From an uncultured Niabella sp. (lineage in GTDB: Bacteria; Bacteroidota; Bacteroidia; Chitinophagales; Chitinophagaceae): DNA of 64,000 nucleotides. Each line of letters begins with the position of its first letter. The first letter of the stretch is position 1. A model generated the notes under the pieces. It was given only the letters and a program-made list of their open reading frames with translations, was not told the origin of the DNA and ran no database searches. This document shows, in pieces, positions 33,119-41,775 of this stretch. Made by a program: the position numbers and the translations under genes. The DNA lies in assembly GCA_934486785.1 (NCBI GenBank), contig CAKSQK010000005.1, forward strand, positions 120,430 to 184,429, in the 5' to 3' direction.

Positions 33119-35521
33119 ATGAATAAAAGAATTATTAAAAAAGTTGCGGTTTTAGGTAGTGGTATTATGGGCAGCCGCATTGCCTGTCTTTTTGCAGGCG
33201 TGGGTGTGCCGGTGCTTTTATTAGATATTGCTGCTCCAAAGGCCGAAGGGAAATATGATCCTGATAAGATCGTGAACGACGCCCTTGCTGCTGCTGTAAA
33301 AAGTAATCCTTCTCCAATATATACCAAGGATGCGCTGCAACTAATCACTACCGGCAATTTTGATGATAATATGAAAGGCATTGCCTCGTGCGATTGGATC
33401 ATTGAAGTGGTGGTAGAAAAACTGGATATTAAAAAGCAGGTTTTTGATAAAGTAGAACAGTACCGAAAGTCCGGCACACTGGTCACCTCCAACACCTCGG
33501 GTATTCCCATTCATTTAATGACAGATGGGCGCAGCGATGACTTTAAAAAACATTTTTGCGGCACCCACTTTTTCAACCCGCCCCGTTACCTGCGATTGCT
33601 GGAAATCATCCCCACTGCAGCAACTGATCCTGCTGTAGTTGATTTTTTATTGCAATACGGAGACCTGGTTTTGGGTAAAACCACTGTGTTGGCTAAAGAC
33701 ACTCCTGCTTTCATTGCCAACCGCGTTGGTGTTTTCAGCATCATGTATATTTTCACACTGATGGATCAGTTAGGCCTTAGCATTGATGAAGTGGATGCGT
33801 TGACAGGCCCCATCATTGGCAGGCCAAAATCGGCCACTTTCCGCACGGCTGATGTGGTGGGTATTGACACGCTTGTAAAAGTAGCAACAGGTGTGTATGA
33901 AACACGCCCGGAAGATGAAGCCAGAGATATTTTTAAAATTCCCGGCTGGCTGAACACCATTATAGAAAACAAATGGCTGGGTGATAAGTCCTCCCAGGGG
34001 TTTTATAAAAAAATAAAAGATCTTTCCACGGCCGAAAGCGGCGAAGCAACTTCAGAAATATTGGCGCTTGACCTGAAAACGATGGAATACAAGCCGCGGG
34101 TAAAAGCCAGGTTTGCATCGCTAAGCACTGTAAAGCCTGTAGAAGACCTGCATACCCGCATCAAAATGCTTCACAGCAGCCCCGATAAAGCAGGTGAATT
34201 TTTCCGCGCGTTTCATTACGGCCTGTTTTCTTACATCAGCCACCGCATTCCCGAGATCAGTAACGAACCCTACCGAATAGACGACGCCATGATGGCCGGG
34301 TTTGGTTGGGAGATCGGTGCATTTGAAAGCTGGGATTTGTTAGGCGTAGCCAAAACCGTGGAAGCGATCAAAGCAGCGGGCCACAGCGTGGCGCCATGGG
34401 TAGAGGAAATGCTGGCCGCGGGCCACCATTCATTTTACAAAATTGAAAATGGCAAAAAGCTGGCTTACCAACCTGACTTTATAAACGGCGGCGGCGCGTA
34501 CCTGCCTTTGCCAGGCCAGGATGGTTTTATCATTTTGAGCCAGCACACCAATCAAACGGTTTGGAAAAACAACAGTTGCCGGTTGTATGATATTGGTGAT
34601 GATGTGGTGGCGCTACAATGGAATACCAAAATGGGTACCATTGGTGGCGATGTGCTCAGCGGCATCAATACGGCTATAGAAAAAGCAGAAAAAGATTATA
34701 AAGGGCTTGTTATTGCCAACGAAGGGGCTAATTTTTCGGCGGGCGCCAATATCGGGATGATCTTTATGCTGGCTGTAGAGCAGGAGTACGACGAGCTGGA
34801 CATGGCCATACGTATGTTTCAAAATACAATGATGCGCGCGCGGTATTCGGCAGTGCCGGTAGTGGTGGCTCCGCACGGCCTGGCGCTGGGCGGCGGCTGC
34901 GAGCTGAGCCTGCACAGCGATAAAGTTTGCGCGGCTGCTGAAACCTATACCGGTTTGGTAGAGCTGGGAGTAGGGGTTATTCCCGGCGGCGGTGGCACCA
35001 AAGAGTTTGTACTTCGAGCAGCATCCGAAATTCATAACGGGGAACCTGAAAATCTTCCCCTGCAAAACCGGTTTATGACCATTGCTACCGCTAAGGTGGC
35101 CACTTCTGCACACGAGGCTTTTGGCCTGGGTATTTACCGCCACGGCCTTGATGAAATTGTGATGAACCAAAGCCGCCGGGTAGCAGCAGCCAGGCGTAGC
35201 GTGATTGAAATGTATGACAGTGGTTATGTGCAACCCGTTCAAAAAAACAATATCAGGGTTTTGGGCCGCAGTGCGCTGGGCGCTTTGCTGGCAGGCATCA
35301 ACGGTATGGTAAAAGCAAACTATGCTACCGGGCATGATGCGCTGGTAGCCCGTAAGCTGGCTTACGTGATGTGTGGCGGCGACCTGAGCGAGCCCACGCT
35401 GGTAAGCGAACAATATTTATTAGACCTTGAAAGGCAGGCCTTCCTGTCGCTATGCGGTGAAAGAAAAACTTTAGAGCGATTGCAGGCAGTGATAAAGACG
35501 GGCAAGCCGGTGAGAAACTGA
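33119..35521 (+). CDS. 3-hydroxyacyl-CoA dehydrogenase / enoyl-CoA hydratase, FadN-like
   Basis: An 800-aa beta-oxidation protein with the dehydrogenase first: NAD-binding VAVLGSGIMGSRIACLFAG at residues 8-26, catalytic region CGTHFFNPPRYLRLLEI, C-terminal 3HCDH domain to about 420, and an enoyl-CoA hydratase (crotonase) domain from about 485 (ANEGANFSAGANIGM, then GLALGGGCELSLHSDKV forming the oxyanion hole). This order is that of FadN, the reverse of FadB. It hydrates enoyl-CoA and oxidises the product with NAD. The usual thiolase and acyl-CoA dehydrogenase partners do not follow. Confidence 0.92.
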   Translation: MNKRIIKKVAVLGSGIMGSRIACLFAGVGVPVLLLDIAAPKAEGKYDPDKIVNDALAAAVKSNPSPIYTKDALQLITTGNFDDNMKGIASCDWIIEVVVEKLDIKKQVFDKVEQYRKSGTLVTSNTSGIPIHLMTDGRSDDFKKHFCGTHFFNPPRYLRLLEIIPTAATDPAVVDFLLQYGDLVLGKTTVLAKDTPAFIANRVGVFSIMYIFTLMDQLGLSIDEVDALTGPIIGRPKSATFRTADVVGIDTLVKVATGVYETRPEDEARDIFKIPGWLNTIIENKWLGDKSSQGFYKKIKDLSTAESGEATSEILALDLKTMEYKPRVKARFASLSTVKPVEDLHTRIKMLHSSPDKAGEFFRAFHYGLFSYISHRIPEISNEPYRIDDAMMAGFGWEIGAFESWDLLGVAKTVEAIKAAGHSVAPWVEEMLAAGHHSFYKIENGKKLAYQPDFINGGGAYLPLPGQDGFIILSQHTNQTVWKNNSCRLYDIGDDVVALQWNTKMGTIGGDVLSGINTAIEKAEKDYKGLVIANEGANFSAGANIGMIFMLAVEQEYDELDMAIRMFQNTMMRARYSAVPVVVAPHGLALGGGCELSLHSDKVCAAAETYTGLVELGVGVIPGGGGTKEFVLRAASEIHNGEPENLPLQNRFMTIATAKVATSAHEAFGLGIYRHGLDEIVMNQSRRVAAARRSVIEMYDSGYVQPVQKNNIRVLGRSALGALLAGINGMVKANYATGHDALVARKLAYVMCGGDLSEPTLVSEQYLLDLERQAFLSLCGERKTLERLQAVIKTGKPVRN

Positions 35522-35597
35522 TGTTCATTAAAAAGGAGTACAGTTTTTTAAATTTGTAAAATGAATGTCCCGTTTGAATTTTCAAAATATCTATAGC

Positions 35598-35792
35598 GTG
35601 AAACTACGTTACGATAAACAAACCGATATTCTATATATTTAATTTAGCACAGCTCCCGTCGTTGAGTCAGACGAAAATAAAAAGGGTGTGATCCTTGATT
35701 ATGATGCAAATAATCAACTTGTGGGCATTGAAATATTGAATGCGCCTGATGCGATGGAATCTCCAGTAAAGGTTGAATACGAGGTTGCTTAA
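35598..35792 (+). pseudogene. DUF2283 gene interrupted by an in-frame TAA
   Basis: From the GTG at 35598 the frame reads KLRYDKQTDILYI, then TAA at 35640-35642, then FSTAPVVESDENKKGVILDY, and DANNQLVGIEILNA up to a normal stop at 35790. The two halves are in the same frame and together match the 60-65-residue DUF2283 pattern, in which the stop replaces a polar residue after DALYI. DUF2283 genes often sit beside small DUF4258 partner genes, none of which is here. Either a decayed gene or a sequencing substitution. Confidence 0.75.
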
Positions 35793-35925
35793 ATTAGAAT
35801 ACCCTGCTCTTAATGCGATCTGTCAGTTTCGCTAGGACTGATGTTCGTCTTCAATGTTTCATTTTGCTTTTAGCTTGCTTTTACATTGGGCATAATATTG
35901 GCTATACAACCATAAAAATCAATTT

Positions 35926-36081
35926 ATGGCAAACCGTTCTACAACCGCAAACAGTAAAAACTCAAAACGGCAGCAGAAGAGCACAAAAAAGCTGAAGACA
36001 GAAGACAAACAAAAGCCGCAAAAAAAATTTGATAATACCGGTAAGAATGAGCAAAACAATGCAGCAACAAAAAGCATCTGA
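35926..36081 (+). CDS. Doubtful 51-aa basic low-complexity ORF
   Basis: An ATG-started frame of 51 codons, rich in Lys, Gln, Asn and Thr (KNSKRQQKSTKKLKTEDKQ), ending 35 bases inside the start of pncC in another frame. Its composition is that of a disordered nucleic-acid-binding tail, but A-rich DNA can produce this by chance. No ribosome binding site of note. Kept only because nothing else explains the stretch. Confidence 0.2.
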   Translation: MANRSTTANSKNSKRQQKSTKKLKTEDKQKPQKKFDNTGKNEQNNAATKSI

Positions 36082-36580
36082 TACCATCCTGCAGTTTGAT
36101 GAGGAGCTGATAGAAAAAATAAAAAACGTACTGGTAAAAAAATCTGCTACGCTGGCCGTAGCCGAAAGTGTGACCAGCGGCCTTTTGCAGGCAGCCTGTA
36201 CGCAGGCAAAAGATGCTTCTCAATATTTTCACGGCGGCATTACGGCATACAACCTTGGCCAAAAAGCCAGGCATTTTAATGTGGATACCAATCATGCAGA
36301 AGCCTGCAATTGCGTATCGAAAACCGTGGCAGAACAAATGGCTGTTTCCGTTACCCGGTTGTTCTTTAGCGATTACGGGATTGCCACAACTGGTTATGCC
36401 AATACAGTTCCCGGGCAGGGAATTGATAAAACCTATGCCTGGTGCGCCGTGGCACACCAGGGTAAGGTGGTTTTTTCTAAGAAGATCAATGCTGCAAATA
36501 TTGAAGAGGGTTTAAGCACACAACTGTTTTTTGTAAACCAGTGCCTGAAGTATTTTAACCAAATCATATCTAAAAAGTAA
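36047..36580 (+). CDS. pncC: CinA C-terminal domain / nicotinamide-nucleotide amidohydrolase
   Basis: A 177-aa single-domain CinA-C protein that deamidates nicotinamide mononucleotide in NAD recycling. The catalytic region is LAVAESVTSGLLQAA (Ser in ESVTSG; the common form is ESxTGG, so one Gly is Ser here), with FHGGITAYNLGQKARHF next, and IATTGYANTVPGQGID matching the conserved ITGxAGP loop in altered form. The N-terminal molybdopterin-like domain is absent, as in stand-alone PncC. The two altered glycines make activity a little less certain. ATG at 36047 is used. Confidence 0.8.
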   Translation: MSKTMQQQKASDTILQFDEELIEKIKNVLVKKSATLAVAESVTSGLLQAACTQAKDASQYFHGGITAYNLGQKARHFNVDTNHAEACNCVSKTVAEQMAVSVTRLFFSDYGIATTGYANTVPGQGIDKTYAWCAVAHQGKVVFSKKINAANIEEGLSTQLFFVNQCLKYFNQIISKK

Positions 36581-36591
36581 ATGTTGCCACG

Positions 36592-36609
36592 ATCCGATAG
36601 CTATCGGAT
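36592..36609. repeat. 18-base perfect palindrome ATCCGATAGCTATCGGAT
   Basis: A perfect palindrome just after pncC and 72 bases before the toxin-antitoxin pair. Its core CCGATA..TATCGG is shared with the palindrome at 18897-18910. Confidence 0.8.
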
Positions 36610-36680
36610 GCACGAATGAATTGTTGTGGAGTTGAATCCTCATGGAAGTATTATTGTTGTACCTTTAAAAAAATGTTTTA

Positions 36681-36893
36681 ATGGAATTGATAATAAACTT
36701 TGATGCTATAAAGGAAACCTCTAAAAAAAAATTTTTACTGCAAACATTAAAATTTTTAGGGATTGAGTTTAAAACCAGTGATGCGCAAACAGGGGAAGAG
36801 TACAATATGGAATTACGCGAGGCCGATGACGAAATTGAAAACGGTAACTACACTTCAATGGATGATCTTTTAAAAGAAATGGAGAAATGGTAA
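36681..36893 (+). CDS. Putative antitoxin of a ParE-type module
   Basis: A 70-aa acidic protein: a lysine-rich first half (IKETSKKKFLLQTLKFLGIE) and a strongly acidic C-terminus (ELREADDEIENGNYTSMDDL, ending LKEMEKW). This layout, a short DNA-side segment and an acidic toxin-binding tail with an IENGNY-type motif, is that of Bacteroidota antitoxins beside RelE/ParE genes. Its end overlaps the toxin start by seven bases, the usual coupling in these operons. The N-terminal DNA-binding fold is not clear. Confidence 0.8.
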   Translation: MELIINFDAIKETSKKKFLLQTLKFLGIEFKTSDAQTGEEYNMELREADDEIENGNYTSMDDLLKEMEKW

Positions 36894-37177
36894 TAGTTTG
36901 GGCCGAAAGGCCTAAAAGAGAACTGCAAAAGGCTTACCGGTATATCTCAAAGAACTCGGAATTAAGTGCAGAAAAGTTTCGGCAAGATATTATCAGGCAC
37001 ATTCAGGCTCTTCTGCAATTTCCCGAAAAACACCCTTTGGATAAATATACACCTCATAACGACGGCACGTGGCGCGCGTTTGAAATACATCATTACCGTA
37101 TTTCATATCGTATTTTTAAAAACCAGATCCGCATTGTACGTTTACGGCACACAAGCCGGTCGCCAAAAAGCTACTGA
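36887..37177 (+). CDS. RelE/ParE-family toxin
   Basis: A 96-aa basic protein with the ParE fold pattern: VIVWAERPKRELQKAYRYIS, then AEKFRQDIIRHIQALLQFPE, WRAFEIHHYRISYRIFKNQ and a final strand IRIVRLRHTSRSPKSY. The YRISYRI and IVRLRHTSR segments are hallmarks of the superfamily. Relatives poison gyrase (ParE) or cleave mRNA on ribosomes (RelE); these cannot be told apart here. The frame is intact. Confidence 0.85.
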   Translation: MVIVWAERPKRELQKAYRYISKNSELSAEKFRQDIIRHIQALLQFPEKHPLDKYTPHNDGTWRAFEIHHYRISYRIFKNQIRIVRLRHTSRSPKSY

Positions 37178-37339
37178 TCGCTTCTGCTTACTCTTGAAAG
37201 CTCCAAATCCGTACAGGTAGCATATTAAAAAAGGATCATTCAATAAGCCATCAAAAGTTCACACCAACAGTGGTATTACCAATAATCACCGGGATTTGGT
37301 AAATTACATGCGGCCTTTAAAAAATATAAAAAGCTACAC

Positions 37340-38011
37340 ATGAATGTAAACATTGAAGCCTCATGGAAAGAAGTGTTGAAACAGGAGTTTAAGAAACCTT
37401 ATTTTGTCAATATCGTTCAGCATTTAAAAGCAGAAAAGCAGTTAAAAAAAGTCATCTATCCCGCAGGCCCTGATATTTTCAATGCCTTTAATACCACGCC
37501 TTTTCAAAATGTAAAGGTTTTAATACTGGGGCAGGATCCTTACCATGGCGCCGGCCAGGCGCACGGGTTGTGCTTTTCAGTGCAAAAAGGAGTAAAGCCA
37601 CCGCCATCTTTGGTAAATATCTTTAAAGAGTTAAAAACAGATATTGGAGTTGACACGTCCAACACCGGCAACCTTACCCCCTGGGCACAGCAGGGTGTGT
37701 TTTTGCTGAATGCTTTTTTAACTGTTCGGGCAGCAGAGCCTATGAGCCACTCAAAGATCGGCTGGGCACAGTTTACAGATGCGGTGATTGAAAAAATAGC
37801 CACCGAAAAAGAGCATGTTGTTTTTATGCTGTGGGGCCGCTTTGCCGGCGAAAAAGAAAAACTCATACCCACAGCCAAACATTTGGTATTAAAAGCCGCG
37901 CACCCTTCGCCGCTTTCGGCAAGCAATGGCTTTTTTGGATGCAGGCATTTTAGCAGGGCCAATGAATACCTGGCCAGCCACGGTATAGACCCGGTTGACT
38001 GGAAACTGTAA
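37340..38011 (+). CDS. ung: Uracil-DNA glycosylase
   Basis: A 223-aa family-1 UDG that removes uracil from DNA. Water-activating loop GQDPYHG holds catalytic Asp66; the 4-Pro loop is KPPPSLVNIFKEL; the uracil Asn lies in FLLNAFLTVR; the Leu-intercalation loop HPSPLSA (His about 186) is intact. All key residues are present and the length is standard. It is preceded by the toxin gene and followed by plsC with its own promoter. Confidence 0.96.
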   Translation: MNVNIEASWKEVLKQEFKKPYFVNIVQHLKAEKQLKKVIYPAGPDIFNAFNTTPFQNVKVLILGQDPYHGAGQAHGLCFSVQKGVKPPPSLVNIFKELKTDIGVDTSNTGNLTPWAQQGVFLLNAFLTVRAAEPMSHSKIGWAQFTDAVIEKIATEKEHVVFMLWGRFAGEKEKLIPTAKHLVLKAAHPSPLSASNGFFGCRHFSRANEYLASHGIDPVDWKL

Positions 38012-38043
38012 TGCACCCACTTCCGGTTCAATCTCAAATGTTC

Positions 38044-38051
38044 TATTTTTG
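38044..38051 (+). promoter_or_regulatory. -7 box (TATTTTTG) for plsC
   Basis: Exact TAnnTTTG match 12 bases before the ATG at 38063. Confidence 0.55.
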
Positions 38052-38062
38052 CGCATATTTTT

Positions 38063-38803
38063 ATGGGAATGAAATTTTTGAAGGAAATAGCCGGCCGCTT
38101 ATGGGCAACCTGGGGTTTGATCACTTTTATCATTACGTTCAGCATTGTGTTTTTGCCCTCTATGGTGGCATACATTATTCCCGATCCTAAGGGAACGGCT
38201 TACTTTATAAGGCTGGCAAAAATGTGGATGAGTGTCTGGTTATTCCTGGTGGGCTGCCCCTTCAGGGTAAAAGGCAGGGAAAATTTTGAGAAAGGAAAAA
38301 CCTACATTGTAACCTGCAATCACAATTCAATTATGGATCCCCCGCTTTCCTGCCCGTTTATTCCCGGCCCAAACAAAACCATAGCCAAAGATTCCTATGC
38401 AAAAATTCCCATTTTTGGCTGGTATTACGCGCGCGGTTCGGTGCTTATTAACCGCAAAAGCGAGGAAAGCCGCAGGGAAAGCTACCAGAAAATGCGCAGC
38501 GTGCTGGAGAAGGGAATGCATATGAGCATTTATCCCGAAGGAACGCGTAACAGGACGAATGCGCCCTTAAAAAAATTTTACAGCGGCGCTTTTCACCTGG
38601 CAGAGCAAAGCGGGCACGACATTATCCCGGCCGTATTATTCAATACTAAAAAAGCTCTGCCGTTTGGCAAGCCTTTTTATTTTTTACCCACGAAACTGGA
38701 AATTCATTTTTTGCAACCGGTTGCCGTTGCAGGCAAAACTGCCGCAGGGCTGAAAGACGAGGTATACCAGATAATGGAAGATTATATTGTGGCGCATCAA
38801 TAG
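38063..38803 (+). CDS. plsC: 1-acyl-sn-glycerol-3-phosphate acyltransferase
   Basis: A 246-aa membrane-bound PlsC-type acyltransferase making phosphatidic acid. N-terminal hydrophobic hairpin (about 12-40), catalytic HX4D as NHNSIMD (His87, Asp92), substrate motif around RGSVLINRKSEES, and the YPEGTRNR block (motif III). Length fits. Its stop overlaps the end of convergent lptD by seven bases. Confidence 0.93.
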   Translation: MGMKFLKEIAGRLWATWGLITFIITFSIVFLPSMVAYIIPDPKGTAYFIRLAKMWMSVWLFLVGCPFRVKGRENFEKGKTYIVTCNHNSIMDPPLSCPFIPGPNKTIAKDSYAKIPIFGWYYARGSVLINRKSEESRRESYQKMRSVLEKGMHMSIYPEGTRNRTNAPLKKFYSGAFHLAEQSGHDIIPAVLFNTKKALPFGKPFYFLPTKLEIHFLQPVAVAGKTAAGLKDEVYQIMEDYIVAHQ

Positions 38804-41661
38804 CCGCGGCCATTGTAAAACGACCGGTTGCGGTTGATCTTTAAATCCTGCAGGATGCCGGCTTTGGGGCTGATGGTAAAACTGAAGTAACGGTACATAC
38901 CCACCGGCGATACGTTAAGCGACATTTGCCAGCAGTGCAGGTCCCTGGAAATTGCCACTGCCACGGTTTGAATTTTCATGGTTGTAAAGTCATAGCCGCC
39001 GTTCACGCTAAAGTTCCACTTAGGTGTAAGATTAAAGCTGCCGCCAAACATGGTGCTCGATGTAATGTTGTTGTCCCATTTTCTGTGGAAAGAATCAACA
39101 ATGGCGCCCCTGTTATAGCTAAGCTGGAAACTCAGGTTCACACTCCAGGGAGTGTTGAAGTCCACAAATTCTGCAGGGTTGGTTCTCATATATTCCAAAA
39201 GCCGCTGCTGGTCGGCCTGCAGCATGGGGTCGTTCAGCGCTTCATTTACGGCATCCTGCCTGCGTTTTTCCTTTTCGGCATCTTTGGGCTTGCTTTGAAA
39301 ACTGGTGCTCAGGCTTACGTTTGCGCTGGTAAATTTGCCCAGGCTGAAATTATCGGCCAAAAGGGCCAATTGTTTTGTGGCCATGCCATATTGGTTCAGC
39401 ACATAAGGTACAAACATAGCGCCGGCGTTGATGTTGATCTTTTCAAACAGGTTGGTTCTGAAATATATGTTTAATGGCGCCAGCTTCATGGAATCTGCAA
39501 AAAAGTTGTACGAGGTGTTAAAGCCAAAACCTTCAATCAGGCGGATCTTTCTAAATGCAGTTTCATCCTGCAGCGCATTGGGTTTGGGCGCTGCATCTGC
39601 AAAACGGCCTGCCGAGTCAGATGCAAACGACGTCAACTGGCTTGAGTCAACTGGCTCGTCCTGTCGTTTATCATCTTTTACTTTGGTGCGCTGTTTCATC
39701 TCCAGGTTATTGTCAAAGCTAAAGCTCATGCCTCCAAACTGCCGAGAAACAAACTGGCCCATGTTACGGTTCAGATAAGGGGAAGGTTCCAGCTTATTAT
39801 ACAGCACTTTCGTTCCGGCAGCATCAATCTGCACCTCCTCCCACTCATTGCGGGTAAGATCGGGCGTGTAGTTGAATGACAAAGTGGGGCGTATGGTATG
39901 ACGTATTTGCGAACCGCCTTTTAAGTTGAACTTACCGTACATAGCTGTATTAAACCCTAAGCCAAAAGAAGCCCTTTGCCTGATGGCCGGGGTTTTAATA
40001 AAGTGCGCGTAGTTGGTGTCACGGCCTTCTATCTGGCCGTAAGTAAAAAGTGTTCTCCTGTCAAGTATGTCAAACGAGTAGCTTACAGATGGCGAAACGT
40101 TTACTGCGCCGCCCATAATGGGTGGCAGCGAAAGCGTGATGGGAATGCTGTTGGATGCACCCCATTGTGTAGTGTCTAAAAGATAATTAATGAACGATGT
40201 GCCCCTTTGTTCGCGTACATTCAAAGTATCATAAAAAGAAAGTGTATTCCGGAAGTTGAACTGGTAACCAATACCTAATTGCTCATACCATTTTTTGCTG
40301 CCGGCCGCTTCTTTCCTTTCCAGCGGGTACAACGTGTTCATATTAAAAGCCACGTTGGGAAAACTTATGGTTGTGATCCTTGATACGTTTACCTGGTTAT
40401 GGTTAGCGCTGATGGACAGGTTATAAGGTTTATCCTGCCAGGTTTTTGAATAAGTAATAGATGAACCTAATGCGTTTTGAAAGTTCAGCAGGTTGCTGTT
40501 GGGAATGTTTTCATTATACTTTGTTGAGCTGGCGTTTACGCTGGCGTTAAACGTGGTTCCCGGCCTCGACCTGGAGTCTGAGGCGTGGCTCCAGTTAAGC
40601 TGGTAAGTATTTACCCGGTATTTGTCAGGATCATCTTTAAATCCACGGGCTGTGTGCTGCAGGCCAAAACTGGCGCTTCCCTGGTACTTGTATATTTTGC
40701 GGTAAGTAGGCCGCACATCTACCGACCAGCTTCCGTAAGAATAAAAATTACCGGTTAACTGCACATCCCAGTGATCGTTGAATACAAAATAATATCCCAG
40801 GCCTGATAAACCCAGGCCCATTTGGTCGTTCTGTTCAAAGGAAGGAGACAGGATGCCGGCATGTCTTCCCTGGTAAAGCGGGTAGAAGCCAAAAGGCAGG
40901 TAAATGGGTACCGGCACTGAGTCAAACTCAGGCCTTACCGCACCGGTTACCGCCAGTTTTTTGTTTACAATTTTTGCCCTGCGCGCCCTAAAGCCAAAGT
41001 GCGGGTGGTCAAGGTTGCAGGTGGTAAAAAAAGTGCCCAGGCCATACATGGTGCGCTCATCAACTTTTTTTACAATATCAGAGTGTACAAACATTTCGCC
41101 CTGCTGCGTAATGGTGCCTTTGGTAAGCCCGCGCATGGTCTTAAAGTTATATTCCATTGACTCTGATTTGAAATGATTGTCGCCCTGTTTCATTTCGGCA
41201 TAATCATCAATAAAGCCGGTACTGTCTACACCCGAGCGGGCTCTTACCATATTTTTTGTCTGGTCCAGTTCTATAACAGGCGCGTTCAACTCCATATCTT
41301 CATATTTCGTACGCGCTCTTCCGTGTAGAATAATGATCTTTTCATCTGCAATACCTACTACAGAATCTTTCGCCTCGTATTCAATGGGCGCTTCAAGCGT
41401 GTCCTTAGAAAGGCGAAGTGAAAAAGTATCTTTACGTGCAGTGGAGTCAAGTTGTAAAGAATCGGGAAGAATGTTTAATGAGTCAGGGATGATGGCTGTA
41501 TCGGCTACAGGTATCGTATCAGGCCGCCAGACAGAAGTTTTTTCTGCAAAAACCTGGTTTTTTTCGGTAGCAGGAAAAGCAGAAACCCCGCGCATGCCTG
41601 TTATGATAATTATAACAGTTAATAAGGGTACAACAATATAATTTCTTCTAAATTTGCACAT
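38797..41661 (-). CDS. lptD: LPS-assembly protein LptD, Bacteroidota type
   Basis: A 954-aa outer-membrane protein that inserts LPS in the outer leaflet. After a signal peptide and a long disordered Pro/Asp/Ser linker (about 30-90) comes an OstA-like beta-jellyroll (about 95-220: IIILHGRARTKYEDMELNA, VIELDQTKNMVRARSGVD), then a large barrel (YLPFGFYPLYQGRHAGILSP is typical). The ATG at 41661 is chosen, one codon after a TTG, with an exact -7 box 21 bases upstream. Divergent from the amidase-MCE-OstA genes, which serve the same envelope. Confidence 0.9.
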   Translation of the reverse strand: MCKFRRNYIVVPLLTVIIIITGMRGVSAFPATEKNQVFAEKTSVWRPDTIPVADTAIIPDSLNILPDSLQLDSTARKDTFSLRLSKDTLEAPIEYEAKDSVVGIADEKIIILHGRARTKYEDMELNAPVIELDQTKNMVRARSGVDSTGFIDDYAEMKQGDNHFKSESMEYNFKTMRGLTKGTITQQGEMFVHSDIVKKVDERTMYGLGTFFTTCNLDHPHFGFRARRAKIVNKKLAVTGAVRPEFDSVPVPIYLPFGFYPLYQGRHAGILSPSFEQNDQMGLGLSGLGYYFVFNDHWDVQLTGNFYSYGSWSVDVRPTYRKIYKYQGSASFGLQHTARGFKDDPDKYRVNTYQLNWSHASDSRSRPGTTFNASVNASSTKYNENIPNSNLLNFQNALGSSITYSKTWQDKPYNLSISANHNQVNVSRITTISFPNVAFNMNTLYPLERKEAAGSKKWYEQLGIGYQFNFRNTLSFYDTLNVREQRGTSFINYLLDTTQWGASNSIPITLSLPPIMGGAVNVSPSVSYSFDILDRRTLFTYGQIEGRDTNYAHFIKTPAIRQRASFGLGFNTAMYGKFNLKGGSQIRHTIRPTLSFNYTPDLTRNEWEEVQIDAAGTKVLYNKLEPSPYLNRNMGQFVSRQFGGMSFSFDNNLEMKQRTKVKDDKRQDEPVDSSQLTSFASDSAGRFADAAPKPNALQDETAFRKIRLIEGFGFNTSYNFFADSMKLAPLNIYFRTNLFEKININAGAMFVPYVLNQYGMATKQLALLADNFSLGKFTSANVSLSTSFQSKPKDAEKEKRRQDAVNEALNDPMLQADQQRLLEYMRTNPAEFVDFNTPWSVNLSFQLSYNRGAIVDSFHRKWDNNITSSTMFGGSFNLTPKWNFSVNGGYDFTTMKIQTVAVAISRDLHCWQMSLNVSPVGMYRYFSFTISPKAGILQDLKINRNRSFYNGRGY

Positions 41662-41681
41662 CAACTTTGCTCAAAGAACGG

Positions 41682-41689
41682 CAAATGTA
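41682..41689 (-). promoter_or_regulatory. -7 box (TACATTTG) for lptD
   Basis: Exact TAnnTTTG match on the minus strand, 21 bases before the lptD ATG. Confidence 0.55.
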
Positions 41690-41775
41690 TTAATAACATA
41701 GTAAAGATTTTGTGAAGTTAGAAACAATTAACAATATAAAATCTGTGGCAAAATAAAAAATTGACTTTTTACTAA

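Noticed and set aside
34613..35413. Long minus-strand ORF opposite the FadN-like gene
   Set aside because: Covers the conserved crotonase domain in antisense; no domain of its own.
35813..35995. 60-codon plus-strand ORF before pncC
   Set aside because: Lies in an apparently decayed stretch; hydrophobic start but no family, and it runs into the A-rich low-complexity region.
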